Shown in pieces: positions 38,118 through 48,389 of a DNA stretch of 64,000 nucleotides. Origin of the DNA: Clostridium neonatale. Its GTDB lineage: Bacteria; Bacillota; Clostridia; Clostridiales; Clostridiaceae. The notes beneath the pieces were generated by a model. It ran no database searches, was not told the DNA's origin, and was given only the letters and a program-made list of their open reading frames with translations. The position numbers and the translations under genes are program-made. Within the stretch, counting starts at the first letter, position 1. Each line of letters starts with the position of its first letter. The DNA is taken from positions 148,753-212,752 of the forward strand of contig NZ_LN890326.1 in the NCBI RefSeq assembly GCF_001458595.1, given 5' to 3'.

Positions 38118-38150
38118 AAAAAATGCACTAGAGAACAAATCTCTAGTGCA
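38118..38150 (-). terminator. Expression-platform terminator of the SAM riboswitch
   Basis: A perfect 11-bp stem, TGCACTAGAGA (38124-38134) with TCTCTAGTGCA (38140-38150), has a 5-nt loop. On the minus strand it is followed by six T (38123-38118). The ACTAGAGA of its 5' side (as read on the minus strand) also occurs just before the 3' strand of riboswitch helix P1. That copy can pair with the terminator 3' arm instead, which makes an antiterminator. Confidence 0.85.
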
Positions 38151-38179
38151 TAACAAAATCATGCTCTATAAACTCTTCT

Positions 38180-38292
38180 CTTATCTCTAGTCTAAAATGA
38201 CTACAGGAATTAGCACCATATAAAATAATAAATGAATAATTTTATTGGTTGCCGGGCTTCAAAGGGCCAGTCCCTCCACCTATCTTGATAAG
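38180..38292 (-). ncRNA. SAM-I riboswitch (S-box), orphan, antisense to yesN
   Basis: The minus strand carries the S-box consensus in order: CTTATC of P1 (38292-38287), AAGATAGGTGGAGGGACTGG, CCCTTTGAAGCCCGGCAACC, a variable P3 arm, GGTGCTAATTCC, and the P1 partner GATAAG (38185-38180). Conserved nucleotides that contact SAM and form the kink-turn are all present, so the aptamer looks functional. The RNA then meets a terminator at 38118-38150. No minus-strand gene follows; read-through RNA would be antisense to yesN and yesM. S-box-driven antisense RNA is known for the C. acetobutylicum ubiG-mccBA operon, so a regulatory role is plausible; loss of a former sense gene is the alternative. Confidence 0.95.
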
Positions 38293-38310
38293 AAATATTT
38301 ATTTTTTTAA

Positions 38311-38340
38311 ATTATATACTTGTCTGATTATTATTGTCAA
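38311..38340 (-). promoter_or_regulatory. Strong promoter of the orphan SAM riboswitch
   Basis: Read on the minus strand, perfect TTGACA (38340-38335) and perfect TATAAT (38316-38311) have an 18-bp spacer, placing the start near 38304, a dozen bases before the aptamer. It overlaps the 3' end and stop codon of the CorC-like gene. Confidence 0.8.
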
Positions 38341-39649
38341 GTATGTTAATTAATATCTTCTCAATTCTTTTTTCATTAAATTTATCTATTTTAAAGTTTA
38401 TATTTTTATAATTAATATCCATCTCATCTTCTTTAGATGGGATTTTTCCAATTAAATTTATAATAAAACCACTTAATGTGTCTACTTCCTTGCACTCTAG
38501 TTCTAATTGAAGTTTTTCATTTATTTCATCTAGTGGCGTTATTCCATCTACTAAAAATGTTTTTGAATCTATTTGCTTTATTTCATCATCATCATCATCG
38601 TCACAGTCATTTAATTCACCAGTAATTTCTTCAATTAAATCTTTTACTGTAACTATTCCTGAGAAGCCACCATATTCATCAATTACTACTGCCATATGCA
38701 TTTTAGATGACTGCATTGACTTAAGCAATGAATGTATATTTTTCCCTTCATGAACGAAGTATGGCTTTTGAAGTATTTCTCTAATATTGACATTTTCAAA
38801 TCCCTTTTTCTTAGCCTCTATTATAAAATCTTTTATATAAAGGATTCCTATTATATTATCAATACTTTCCTCATATACTGGAACTCTAGAAAATTTTGAT
38901 TCTAATAATTCATCTAAATATGATTCTAATTCATCTTCTATATCTATACAATAAACTTCTGTTCTAGGTATCATTATCTTTTCTGTCTTTTTATCATTAA
39001 ATTCAAAGATACCTTCTATCATGTCTTTCTCACTTTCATTTATTGCACCATATTCTTCGCCCTCTTCTATCAGTGATTTAATTTCTTCCTTAGTAACCCT
39101 CTGCTCATCACCTTCACTATCTAATCCTAAAAGTTTAACTATTAAATAAGTTGACATAGATAGAATCTTCACAAAAGGTAACACTATTTTACTTATAAGC
39201 AATATTGGTTTAAGAGATAACATTGCTATAGTTTCTGATTTTTTTAGTGCTATTCTTTTAGGTACCAATTCTCCAAATACTAATGTGAAATAAGATAAGA
39301 TAATTGTGACTCCTGCAAATGCTATCTCACTTCCATATGGTATTCCCATATTACTTAAGAATTGTCCAAAATCTTGAGATATTCCTGTTGCAGCTGAAGC
39401 ACTGGCAAAAAATCCAGCCAATGTTATTCCTACTTGAATAGTAGATAAGAAATTTGTTGGTTCTTCTATCAGTTTGTACAAAATAGCAGCTTTCTTATTT
39501 CCTTCATTAGCTAGCATCTTCATCCTATTTTTGTTCAAAGATACTATAGCCATTTCTGCTGATGCAAAAAAAGCATTAATTGCTGTTAATAAAAATAGTA
39601 TTGAAATTTGAAATAAATAATTGTTGGTCAGGACCGATTCACCGTCCAT
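38312..39649 (-). CDS. CNNM/CorC (hemolysin C) family transporter
   Basis: The 445-residue protein has an N-terminal DUF21/CNNM membrane domain with about four helices (LTAINAFFASAEMAIVSLN; FGELVPKRIALKKSETIA), a pair of CBS domains (MIPRTEVYCIDIEDELES; MHMAVVIDEYGGFSGIVT) and a C-terminal CorC_HlyC domain (VDGITPLDEINEKLQLEL). Proteins of this type are implicated in magnesium or cobalt export; hemolysin is only a historical name. ATG 39649 follows TAGGAGGG, whereas the open frame upstream lacks a ribosome site. An acidic DDDDDDE run links CBS and CorC domains. Confidence 0.92.
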   Translation of the reverse strand: MDGESVLTNNYLFQISILFLLTAINAFFASAEMAIVSLNKNRMKMLANEGNKKAAILYKLIEEPTNFLSTIQVGITLAGFFASASAATGISQDFGQFLSNMGIPYGSEIAFAGVTIILSYFTLVFGELVPKRIALKKSETIAMLSLKPILLISKIVLPFVKILSMSTYLIVKLLGLDSEGDEQRVTKEEIKSLIEEGEEYGAINESEKDMIEGIFEFNDKKTEKIMIPRTEVYCIDIEDELESYLDELLESKFSRVPVYEESIDNIIGILYIKDFIIEAKKKGFENVNIREILQKPYFVHEGKNIHSLLKSMQSSKMHMAVVIDEYGGFSGIVTVKDLIEEITGELNDCDDDDDDEIKQIDSKTFLVDGITPLDEINEKLQLELECKEVDTLSGFIINLIGKIPSKEDEMDINYKNINFKIDKFNEKRIEKILINILDNNNQTSI

Positions 39650-39857
39650 AGTTTTCCCTCCTAAATTTTTATGATTATAAATTATTATATTTTTAATAAT
39701 ATCATAATTAGAATACAATCGGTATATTTATTTAAATATTTTACATAAATTTCATTTATTATTAAGACTGTATTCATAATTCATAACAAAATCGCCAAAG
39801 CGACTATGATATAATCCCTATAAAACATAAATCCGATATAATACGATAACTTAAATT

Positions 39858-39960
39858 TAAAAAAATCCTTTAGCCATCGATTTTTTTCAACGCATACTGG
39901 ATTTTCTGAGCTTGCCAAAGAAAAGGCCAGGCGCATATATTTTATTTTTTTATTCTTTAG
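39858..39960 (-). ncRNA. Candidate free-standing small RNA
   Basis: In the 386-bp glmM-corC gap, a minus-strand promoter candidate (TTGAAA 39995-39990, 18 bp, TACTAT 39971-39966) is followed by a bulged stem CGC-CTGG/CCAG-TAT-GCG (about 39891-39933) containing a GGCC..GGC sub-hairpin. AAAATCC/GGATTTT arms and seven T (to about 39858) follow as a terminator. Predicted length is about 100 nt. I do not recognise a known RNA family. A further small hairpin TCGC-TTTG-GCGA lies near 39792-39803. No coding frame fits. Confidence 0.4.
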
Positions 39961-40041
39961 GTTCCATAGTATTAGTTTATTACAATATTTTTCAAGTCAG
40001 TCTATCCACAGATTTTCAATGAATATAATTTCCTAAAGAAT

Positions 40042-40085
40042 AAAAAATAAGCATTTAAATATCTTGAAATGTTTAAATGCTTATT
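40042..40085 (-). terminator. Terminator of glmM
   Basis: Perfect 14-bp arms AATAAGCATTTAAA (40046-40059) and TTTAAATGCTTATT (40072-40085) end in a T-run on the minus strand, 20 bp past the glmM stop. Confidence 0.85.
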
Positions 40086-40104
40086 TAGTAATTCATCCAT
40101 CTAT

Positions 40105-41457
40105 TTAATTTGCATATTTCTTTTCTATTAACTCAGCTAATCCATGAGCCATCTTATCAATTTCTTCTTGATCTTCACCTTCTAGCATTACCCTTACTAG
40201 TGGTTCTGTTCCTGAAGGTCTTATAAGAACTCTTCCTACTCCATCAAGAGCATTCTCTATTTTTTTTATTTCTTCTTGGATTTCATCATCAGCTAGGTAT
40301 AAGTTCTTCTTTTCATTTGGAATTGTCGCATTAGCAAGTACTTGTGGTAATTCCTTCATCACTGAACATAATTCTGATATTGAAGTCTCTTTTTTCTTTG
40401 CTATTGTTGCAATTTGAAGTGCAGTAACAAGACCATCACCTGTTGAATTATAATCTAAGAAAATTATATGTCCTGACTGTTCCCCGCCTAAAACATATTT
40501 ATCTTTAAGCATTTCTTCTAAAACATATCTGTCACCAACACTAGTTTTAATCAATTTAATGCCTTCTCTTTTACAAGCAATGTCTAATCCTAAGTTACTC
40601 ATAACTGTTACTACAATTGTATCATCTTTTAGCTTTCCGATTTCTTTTAAGTACATTCCGCATAACATTAAAATAAAATCACCGTTAATAAGATTTCCTT
40701 TTTCGTCAACAGCTAAACATCTATCGGCATCTCCATCAAAAGCAAATCCCATATCGCATTTTTTTCTAACCACATAATCCATTAATTCTTCTGGATGTGT
40801 TGATCCGCAATTTTCATTTATATTTGTTCCATCTGGATTATCGTTGATTATAAATACATCTGCACCTAAATCTCTAAATGTCTTTACTGCTACGTTATAA
40901 GCAGCTCCATTTGCACAGTCTAAAGCTATTTTTAAACCTTTTAAACTATATGGAACTGTACTTTTAGCAAATTCTATATAATCATCTAAAGCTGTTTTTT
41001 CAACTTTTTCTCTTTTTCCTATTTCAGTTCCTGTTGGACTTGGTACATTCTCAAATCCGTTTTCTATAACCCTTTGTATTTCATCTTCCAATTCGTCTGA
41101 AAGTTTATATCCTCTATCATCAAAAAACTTTATTCCATTATATTCTACCGGATTATGTGATGCAGAAATCATAACACCTGCATCTGCCTTATACTTTCTA
41201 GTTAAATATGCTACAGCTGGTGTTGGAACCACTCCAAGAACTACAGCTTCTGCTCCTACTGATAATATTCCTGCAATTAATGCAGCTTCAAGCATATCTC
41301 CTGATATTCTTGTATCCTTTGCAACTAATATTTTAGGCTTATGAGCTCCTTCTGTTAATACATATGCACCTGCTCTTCCTAAATTATATGAAGTTTGAGC
41401 TGTTAATTCTGTGTTAGCTATGCCTCTAACTCCATCAGTTCCAAACATTCTACTCAT
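40105..41457 (-). CDS. glmM: Phosphoglucosamine mutase
   Basis: The 450-residue phosphohexomutase interconverts glucosamine-6-phosphate and glucosamine-1-phosphate for peptidoglycan precursor synthesis. Evidence: N-terminal [12 protein letters not shown], catalytic phosphoserine Ser100 in [15 protein letters not shown], metal-binding DGDADRC, substrate loop [10 protein letters not shown] and phosphate-binding [12 protein letters not shown]. Length and motifs match GlmM exactly. It is transcribed alone here, with glmS not in the window. Confidence 0.97.
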   Translation of the reverse strand: MSRMFGTDGVRGIANTELTAQTSYNLGRAGAYVLTEGAHKPKILVAKDTRISGDMLEAALIAGILSVGAEAVVLGVVPTPAVAYLTRKYKADAGVMISASHNPVEYNGIKFFDDRGYKLSDELEDEIQRVIENGFENVPSPTGTEIGKREKVEKTALDDYIEFAKSTVPYSLKGLKIALDCANGAAYNVAVKTFRDLGADVFIINDNPDGTNINENCGSTHPEELMDYVVRKKCDMGFAFDGDADRCLAVDEKGNLINGDFILMLCGMYLKEIGKLKDDTIVVTVMSNLGLDIACKREGIKLIKTSVGDRYVLEEMLKDKYVLGGEQSGHIIFLDYNSTGDGLVTALQIATIAKKKETSISELCSVMKELPQVLANATIPNEKKNLYLADDEIQEEIKKIENALDGVGRVLIRPSGTEPLVRVMLEGEDQEEIDKMAHGLAELIEKKYAN

Positions 41458-41622
41458 ATTTTTCCCTCGCTTTTTATAATTATATTATTATACTTTATTC
41501 TATAGTATTTATTATATTCTTCAAACTCTACACTATTTTATCATATTCCTTATAAAGTATAATATTTTTTATAATTTTTTACAACGCTATCTCCTAAATA
41601 AACAATTAATATGTGTCTATTT

Positions 41623-41928
41623 TTATAAATCATTATCCTTCATTCTCTCTAAAACCAAATTATACCCATCACTTCCATAATTAAGACATCTATTTACCCT
41701 ACTAATAGTAGCCGTGCTTGCTCCTGTTATTTGGGCAATTTCAGAGTATGTTTTCTTTTCATCAAGTAATCTAGCTACATACAATCTTTGTGCTAAAGAT
41801 TTAACTTCATTTATTGTCGCCACATCCTCAAAAAATTTATAGCATTCTTCTATATTTTGAAGCTTTAATATACCTTGGAAAAATAAATCTAATTCTTTAC
41901 TTTTTATTTTTGATTCTAAATCACTCAC
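41623..41928 (-). CDS. YerC/YecD-type TrpR-like DNA-binding protein
   Basis: The 101-residue protein has a Trp-repressor-like fold. A dimerising helical N-terminus precedes the helix-turn-helix YSEIAQITGASTATISRVNR, followed by CLNYGSDGYNLVLERM, the pattern of the YerC family of Firmicutes. GTG 41928 has GAGGTG six bases upstream; a GTG nine bases earlier lies within that site. The biological target is not established for the family. It stands alone between glmM and the divergent MBOAT operon. Confidence 0.9.
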   Translation of the reverse strand: MSDLESKIKSKELDLFFQGILKLQNIEECYKFFEDVATINEVKSLAQRLYVARLLDEKKTYSEIAQITGASTATISRVNRCLNYGSDGYNLVLERMKDNDL

Positions 41929-42195
41929 ACCTATCACCTCTACTATTGTTCTTTATCTAGATTATACATATATATCATTCTCTTTACAACTTTAATATAG
42001 CAAAGTAATAAATATCATTGTGTGTAACCTCCCAAAATATTACTTTCTATAATTACTCACTTGATTATTTGTAGTATTAAAGTATAATAAAAATGTTCAA
42101 TATGCTAATTTATTGTAATTGATATTAATTATAGAAAAAAATCAATACAAAAGTTCCTTATATTTGTAGTGTATAAAACTTTAGGAGGAAATATT

Positions 42196-43683
42196 ATGAC
42201 ATTTAACTCGCCAAACTTTCTTATATTTTTCCCAATAGTGGCTCTTATCTATTTTTTGATAGTCCCAAGATTCAGATGGATATGGCTTTTAGTATCAAGC
42301 TATTATTTCTATATGTGCTGGAACCCTAAATATGCAATAGTTATTGTATTTTCAACAATAGTAACATATATCACCGGATTATTAATACATAAAAGTAATT
42401 CTATCATTAATAAGAAAAAATCTATTTTTTATAAAAACTTTTTTCTTTTATCCTGCTTACTTATAAATCTAGGCATATTATTTCTATTTAAGTACTATAA
42501 TTTCTTTTCATCAATTGTAATAAGGCTAGGAACATCACTAGATTTAACAATTAATCTTCCTACATTTGATTATATGCTCCCTGTAGGAATATCATATTAT
42601 ACGTTCCAAGTAATAAGCTATTTAATGGATGTATATAGAGATGATATTGAACCAGAAAAAAACTTAGGAAAGTATGCTTTATTTGTTTCTTTCTTTCCAT
42701 CTATAGTTGCAGGTCCAATTGAAAAGGCCAAGCATATGATTCCTCAATATAATTCAGTTCATAAGTTTGAGTATGACAGAGTAAAAAATGGCTTACTTCA
42801 AATGTTATGGGGATATTTCAAAAAGGCCATTATTGCTGATAGAATAGCTTTTTTAGTTAATACTGTTTTTAATGATCCTAGTAAATATTTTGGATATCAA
42901 ATAGTTATTGCTACATTAATGTTTACAATACAGATATACTGTGATTTCTCTGGTTATTCAGATATAGCAATAGGATGTGCTAAAGTTATGGGCTTTTCAC
43001 TTACTACCAATTTTAAAGAGCCATACTTTGCTACTTCTATTAAAGATTTTTGGAAAAAGTGGCATATAAGTCTTACATCTTGGTTTAGAGATTATTTATA
43101 CATTCCTTTAGGTGGTAATAGAAAAGGTAAATTCAGAACTCAATTAAATGTTATGATTGTTTTCTTAGTAAGTGGATTATGGCATGGAGCAGCCCTTACA
43201 TATATATTATGGGGATTTTTACATGGTGCCTTCCAAGTCATTGAAAACTTATTAAATCCACTTAGAGAAAATCTAATTAGGAGATTTAAAATAGATATAA
43301 ATTCATTTTCATATAAATTTGGTCAAATATTAGTCACTTTTTTACTTGTAAATTTTGCATGGATATTTTTTAGAGCAAATTCAATACATGATATAAAAAT
43401 TATATTTAGAAATATGTTTGTTAATAACCCTTGGATCTTTACAGATGGTTCTCTATTTAATTTAGGATTGAACTCAACAGAATTTATGCTTTCAATTATT
43501 AGCATTATCATTCTTATTTTAATAGATTACCTAAAAACAAAATTTGATTTACTTGATGAACTCTCTAAACAAAATATAGTTTTTAGATGGTGTATTTATA
43601 TTCTTGCAGTATTATCAATACTTCTATTTGGAGTATATGGTTCTGGATATAATGCGCAGCAGTTTATATATTCTCAATTTTAG
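42196..43683 (+). CDS. MBOAT-family O-acyltransferase (AlgI/DltB-like)
   Basis: The 495-residue membrane protein has roughly ten or more helices and the MBOAT core: YDYMLPVGISYYTFQVISYL-like N-half (MLPVGISYYTFQVISYLMDV), IQIYCDFSGYSDIAIG, FWKKWHISLTSWFRDYLYIP and the catalytic-His segment SGLWHGAALTYILWGFLHGA. Members pass acyl groups, usually acetyl or D-alanyl, across the membrane to cell-surface polymers. ATG 42196 is preceded by AGGAGG. No dltA/dltC gene is adjacent, so polysaccharide acetylation is more likely than D-alanylation. The SGNH-like gene 14 bp downstream is the probable extracellular partner. Confidence 0.93.
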   Translation: MTFNSPNFLIFFPIVALIYFLIVPRFRWIWLLVSSYYFYMCWNPKYAIVIVFSTIVTYITGLLIHKSNSIINKKKSIFYKNFFLLSCLLINLGILFLFKYYNFFSSIVIRLGTSLDLTINLPTFDYMLPVGISYYTFQVISYLMDVYRDDIEPEKNLGKYALFVSFFPSIVAGPIEKAKHMIPQYNSVHKFEYDRVKNGLLQMLWGYFKKAIIADRIAFLVNTVFNDPSKYFGYQIVIATLMFTIQIYCDFSGYSDIAIGCAKVMGFSLTTNFKEPYFATSIKDFWKKWHISLTSWFRDYLYIPLGGNRKGKFRTQLNVMIVFLVSGLWHGAALTYILWGFLHGAFQVIENLLNPLRENLIRRFKIDINSFSYKFGQILVTFLLVNFAWIFFRANSIHDIKIIFRNMFVNNPWIFTDGSLFNLGLNSTEFMLSIISIIILILIDYLKTKFDLLDELSKQNIVFRWCIYILAVLSILLFGVYGSGYNAQQFIYSQF

Positions 43684-43697
43684 GAGGTGTTTATCTT

Positions 43698-44657
43698 ATG
43701 GTAAAAAAATTTCTTTTTAAATGTTTAATAATAATATGCATAATATTAACCTTTATAATAAAAATGGCACCATATGTTGTAGATCCTGGTCATACAGAAC
43801 AATTATATCAAGGATTGTATAATAAAGATTCATCATATGATGTATTATTTATGGGATCTAGCCATATGAATGGTATGATGGATCCAAGTGTACTTTATAA
43901 TAAATATGGTATCACAAGCTTTAATTACGCGACTGGAGGCCAGCCAGTTAATGTAACTTATTATTTATTAAAAGAAGCTTTAAAGACTCAATCACCCAAA
44001 ATAGTAGTTTTAGACTTATACTATTTTGGCCTTACTGATGAGTATGGTGATGAAGGCTATATAAGATATGTTCTTGATAATTTGAAGTTCTCTAAAAATA
44101 AACTTGAAGCTATAAACAATTGTGTTCCTAAAAATCAGAGATTAGAATACTTATTTCCATATATAAAATACCATGATAGATGGAGTACACTTACAGAATC
44201 AGATTTTGCTACTGATATAAAATTAGATCCATCAATAACTGGATATGGAGCTGGTGATAATCTGTATGGTGAACCTTTGGTAGAATATCAACATGGATCC
44301 GAAACAGGTGAACTACCTACTGAAAGTGAAAAATATCTAAATAAATTTATAGAGCTATCTAAAGAAAAAGGATTTAAATTAATATTTACAAATGCACCTT
44401 ATGATTACTCGGCTAATAATACAGATTCCTGGTATAAAGATGATTCTGTATTATATAATACGATTTCATTAATAGCAGATAAAAACAATATACCATTTTT
44501 GAATTATTCTACAGAAGATCTCATGTCTGAAATAAACTTTGATTTTCCAAATGATATGAATAATGTAGGTCATACTAATATTTATGGTGCTGAAAAAGTA
44601 AGTTCAAATTTTGCAGATTTTCTCCATAATAATTACCAGCTAGAGGATCACAGATAA
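43698..44657 (+). CDS. Membrane-anchored SGNH-like (AlgX/DltD-type) partner of the MBOAT
   Basis: The 319-residue protein has one N-terminal membrane anchor (FLFKCLIIICIILTFIIK) and an extracytoplasmic domain with an SGNH-hydrolase-like block I (SYDVLFMGSSHMNGMMD) and a C-terminal His block (NNVGHTNIYGAEKVSSNF). In AlgX, DltD and PatB-like systems, such proteins take the acyl group delivered by the MBOAT and place it on the polymer. Its position, 14 bp after the MBOAT gene behind AGGAGGTG, supports this. The target polymer is unknown, because no polysaccharide gene is nearby. Confidence 0.75.
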   Translation: MVKKFLFKCLIIICIILTFIIKMAPYVVDPGHTEQLYQGLYNKDSSYDVLFMGSSHMNGMMDPSVLYNKYGITSFNYATGGQPVNVTYYLLKEALKTQSPKIVVLDLYYFGLTDEYGDEGYIRYVLDNLKFSKNKLEAINNCVPKNQRLEYLFPYIKYHDRWSTLTESDFATDIKLDPSITGYGAGDNLYGEPLVEYQHGSETGELPTESEKYLNKFIELSKEKGFKLIFTNAPYDYSANNTDSWYKDDSVLYNTISLIADKNNIPFLNYSTEDLMSEINFDFPNDMNNVGHTNIYGAEKVSSNFADFLHNNYQLEDHR

Positions 44658-44776
44658 TGTATGCAATACATGTTATGAATAACTAGTTTTTATATTATAT
44701 TTATGAGTAAACTCTGTAGATAAAATTCGTCACAGATACCCTCCTAAAATCAATATAATGTTTATAAAAAATAGAA

Positions 44777-44819
44777 AAAGACCATTGGAATAAGAAATAC
44801 TCCTATTCCAATGGTCTTT
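44777..44819. terminator. Bidirectional terminator between MBOAT operon and ilvC
   Basis: Perfect 16-bp arms (44777-44792, 44804-44819; core ACCATTGGAATA/TATTCCAATGGT) have T-rich sequence on both sides and lie between convergent genes. Confidence 0.9.
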
Positions 44820-44844
44820 ATATGTTATTAAAATAACTAATATA

Positions 44845-45912
<1,068 letters not shown>

Positions 45913-45914
45913 TT

Positions 45915-45939
45915 ACTTACAATATATTAGGTTGTAAGT
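45915..45939. other. Hairpin in the ilvC leader
   Basis: ACTTACAA (45915-45922) and TTGTAAGT (45932-45939) pair across a 9-nt loop, about 50 bp before the ilvC start. No T-run follows, so it could be an operator or a leader structure. Confidence 0.35.
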
Positions 45940-46052
45940 TATGTAACTTTAAAATTATGATTTAATTTTAAAATAGGTTATCAAACTTCTAATAATTTAA
46001 TAACTTTTACTTAAGATTTTTAACGATTTTTCATCATTTCGTTATTATTTTT

Positions 46053-46081
46053 AGTATAACAACGGCAATGTTTTTTGTCAA
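46053..46081 (-). promoter_or_regulatory. Promoter of ilvC
   Basis: On the minus strand, TTGACA (46081-46076), a 17-bp spacer and TATACT (46058-46053). The start near 46046 leaves a leader of about 175 nt. I do not see T-box or riboswitch consensus in it. Confidence 0.75.
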
Positions 46082-46186
46082 TCCATACTTTTAATAACTG
46101 AAACTTCAGTGTTTATATTAGCCTATTTTATCATATATTGTATAAATCACCTTAAACACCTATACCAGTAAAATTCACACGATTAT

Positions 46187-47020
46187 TTACACTTCTGTAT
46201 TAATATAATTCTGCGATTTTATTAAATCTTCCATTGGTTTTGTTCTTAATTTATTATAGATATTTTTTGTTGGAATAAGCCAAACCTCTCCAGATCCTCT
46301 ATATACATTTACAAATCCCTCACCACTTGTTAATGATCCAACTATTGATTTAGATGATTTTTCTACTGAAAATTCTATATTCCCAGTTCTTAATATTGCA
46401 AAATTTCCATCAACTTTTAGCGTATCATTTATAAGAACACACTTAAATATTTCACTCTCAGGCACAGGAATTTCAAGCGCAACTATTCCACTTCCAGATA
46501 ATTTAGTTTGATACAACCCCTCATTTCCTAATAGGCTAGATGATAAAGTTCTTTGCATAGCCACTCCTACTTCAACATCTTCTTCACATGCATAAAACAT
46601 TCCATCGTCAACTATAATTTCATCATCTTCTAATTCAATTAATGCAAAATGTCCAAACGATGGCTCTAAAAATATTTCTCCTGTTCCCCTATAAGAGGGC
46701 TTAAATGCTGTTTCTCCTGTTAATTTGCTTGAAATTATTTTTTTCCCTAATCCTAAAACGCCACCCATTTTACTATAGATATTAATATCTCCCTTCATGT
46801 AGCTCAACGCTCCAGGTTCTAGCCTTACTGTACTATCATCTAATATTATTCTAATCTGCTTTAACTTTATTCCGCTTTCTTTCATTATATTTAATCCAAA
46901 AGCTGTTTCAATGTCTGTAGCTCCATCTAAACTATCATATTGTAATATTTGAAACTTCGAATCATTTTCCATTTCATACAGCATTCTTAACTTATTACTA
47001 AAATTTAATGAACTTCTCAT
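46187..47020 (-). CDS. AIM24-family protein
   Basis: The 277-residue beta-rich protein matches the AIM24/TIGR00266-like group. It shows the repeated G-x-(W/F)-x(n)-G strands of the double beta-prism fold, for example LEPGALSYMKGDINIYSKMG, YRGTGEIFLEPSFGHFALIE, KLSGSGIVALEIPVPESEIF and YRGSGEVWLIPTKNIYN. Bacterial members have no established biochemical role. There is no signal peptide. It is a single-gene unit between ilvC and buk. Confidence 0.85.
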   Translation of the reverse strand: MRSSLNFSNKLRMLYEMENDSKFQILQYDSLDGATDIETAFGLNIMKESGIKLKQIRIILDDSTVRLEPGALSYMKGDINIYSKMGGVLGLGKKIISSKLTGETAFKPSYRGTGEIFLEPSFGHFALIELEDDEIIVDDGMFYACEEDVEVGVAMQRTLSSSLLGNEGLYQTKLSGSGIVALEIPVPESEIFKCVLINDTLKVDGNFAILRTGNIEFSVEKSSKSIVGSLTSGEGFVNVYRGSGEVWLIPTKNIYNKLRTKPMEDLIKSQNYINTEV

Positions 47021-47161
47021 ATGTCCTCTCCTATTTCATCTAAATAATATTATTTTCATTATATAATATTATAGACAGGTTGTATAAAAGTTTATTCATT
47101 AGTTCTAAAAATTATAGTTAGTGACTAGTCTAAATTATAATAGTGTCTTATCATTTTTTAT

Positions 47162-47209
47162 AAAAAAAAGAACTATACAGAGCATAATTCACTTCATATA
47201 GTTCTTTTT
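47162..47209 (-). terminator. Terminator of ptb-buk
   Basis: AAAAAGAACTATA and TATAGTTCTTTTT arms lie about 15 bp past the buk stop, ending in a T-run on the minus strand. Confidence 0.8.
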
Positions 47210-47224
47210 AATTAATATTTATTC

Positions 47225-48292
47225 TTAATATACTTTTGCTTTTTCTTCTCCACTTAAAACACTTATAGCACCTTGAGCTAATGCTAATAATTCATCTTCT
47301 CCTGGATATACAGTTACTGGTGCAATCCATTCAACATTTGCTTTTAAATCTGGTATAAGTGTTGGCGAATATGCAATACCTCCAGTCAAAATGATTTGAT
47401 CAACTTTACCGTTTAAAGCTGCTGACATCTCTCCAATTGCCTTAGTTATTTGATATAAGAAAGCTTTATAAATTTTTTCACATTCTTTATCTCCAGCTTC
47501 CATCTTATCAATAGTTCCTTTAACGTCATTAGTGTTTAAGTAACCAACAAATCCACCTTTTCCAACTACTTTGCTATATACTTCTGCTTCAGTATATTTT
47601 CCACTAAAGCACATCTTTATTAAATCTCCTGCTGGAACTGATCCTGCCCTTTCAGGTGAGAATGGACCATCTCCATCAAGTGCGTTATTAACATCAACAA
47701 CTTTACCATGTTTATGAGCTCCAACAGAAACCCCTCCGCCCATATGAACAACAACAAGATTTAAGTTTTCATATCCTTTTCCAGATTCTTTTCCATATCT
47801 CTTAGCAACAGCTTTTTGATTTAAAGCATGGAACTTACTCTTTCTTGGGATATCAGGTGTTCCAGATAATCTTGCTACATCAGCAAGTTCATCAGTAACA
47901 ACTGGATCAACAATATATGAAGGAATACCTAACTCATCAGCAATTGATCTTGCTAAAATCCCACCTAAATTTGAAGCATGTGGTCCTTGAACTCCAACTT
48001 TTAAGTCTTCTACCATTGCATCATTAACTTCATAAGTACCGCCTTCAACTGGTTTAAGCATCCCACCTCTACCAACAACAGCATTTAATGTTTTTATATC
48101 AAAGTTTTTTTCATTTAATACTTTTAATATTACATCTTTTCTAAATTGGAATTGATCAAAGATTGTATCAAATTGTTTTAATTCTTCATTAGTATGTCTT
48201 AAAGTTTCTTCAAATAATTCTTTTTCATCTTCATAAACACCTATTTTAGTAGATGTTGAACCTGGATTAATTATTAATAATTTGTAAGCCAT
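47225..48292 (-). CDS. buk: Butyrate kinase
   Basis: The 355-residue acetokinase-family enzyme makes ATP and butyrate from butyryl phosphate. The nucleotide/phosphate motif is [16 protein letters not shown], with family segments [37 protein letters not shown] and [15 protein letters not shown]. The length agrees with clostridial Buk. It follows ptb by about 100 bp in the usual clostridial order. This is the terminal energy-yielding step of butyrate fermentation. Confidence 0.97.
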   Translation of the reverse strand: MAYKLLIINPGSTSTKIGVYEDEKELFEETLRHTNEELKQFDTIFDQFQFRKDVILKVLNEKNFDIKTLNAVVGRGGMLKPVEGGTYEVNDAMVEDLKVGVQGPHASNLGGILARSIADELGIPSYIVDPVVTDELADVARLSGTPDIPRKSKFHALNQKAVAKRYGKESGKGYENLNLVVVHMGGGVSVGAHKHGKVVDVNNALDGDGPFSPERAGSVPAGDLIKMCFSGKYTEAEVYSKVVGKGGFVGYLNTNDVKGTIDKMEAGDKECEKIYKAFLYQITKAIGEMSAALNGKVDQIILTGGIAYSPTLIPDLKANVEWIAPVTVYPGEDELLALAQGAISVLSGEEKAKVY

Positions 48293-48389
48293 TTTCTTTC
48301 CTCCATATATCTTTATAATTTATTTTTTATTTCATTCTGAAATATTTTTAAAATTACACTCCAAATTTTCCCATTTAATTTGAAATAAA

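Noticed and set aside
38124..38150. Hairpin as the intrinsic terminator of the yesMN-like operon
   Set aside because: The T-run is on the minus strand; in the plus direction the stem is followed by TAACAAAATC. It belongs to the riboswitch.
42000..42168. A riboswitch upstream of the MBOAT operon
   Set aside because: I found no conserved aptamer motif or terminator, only AT-rich sequence.
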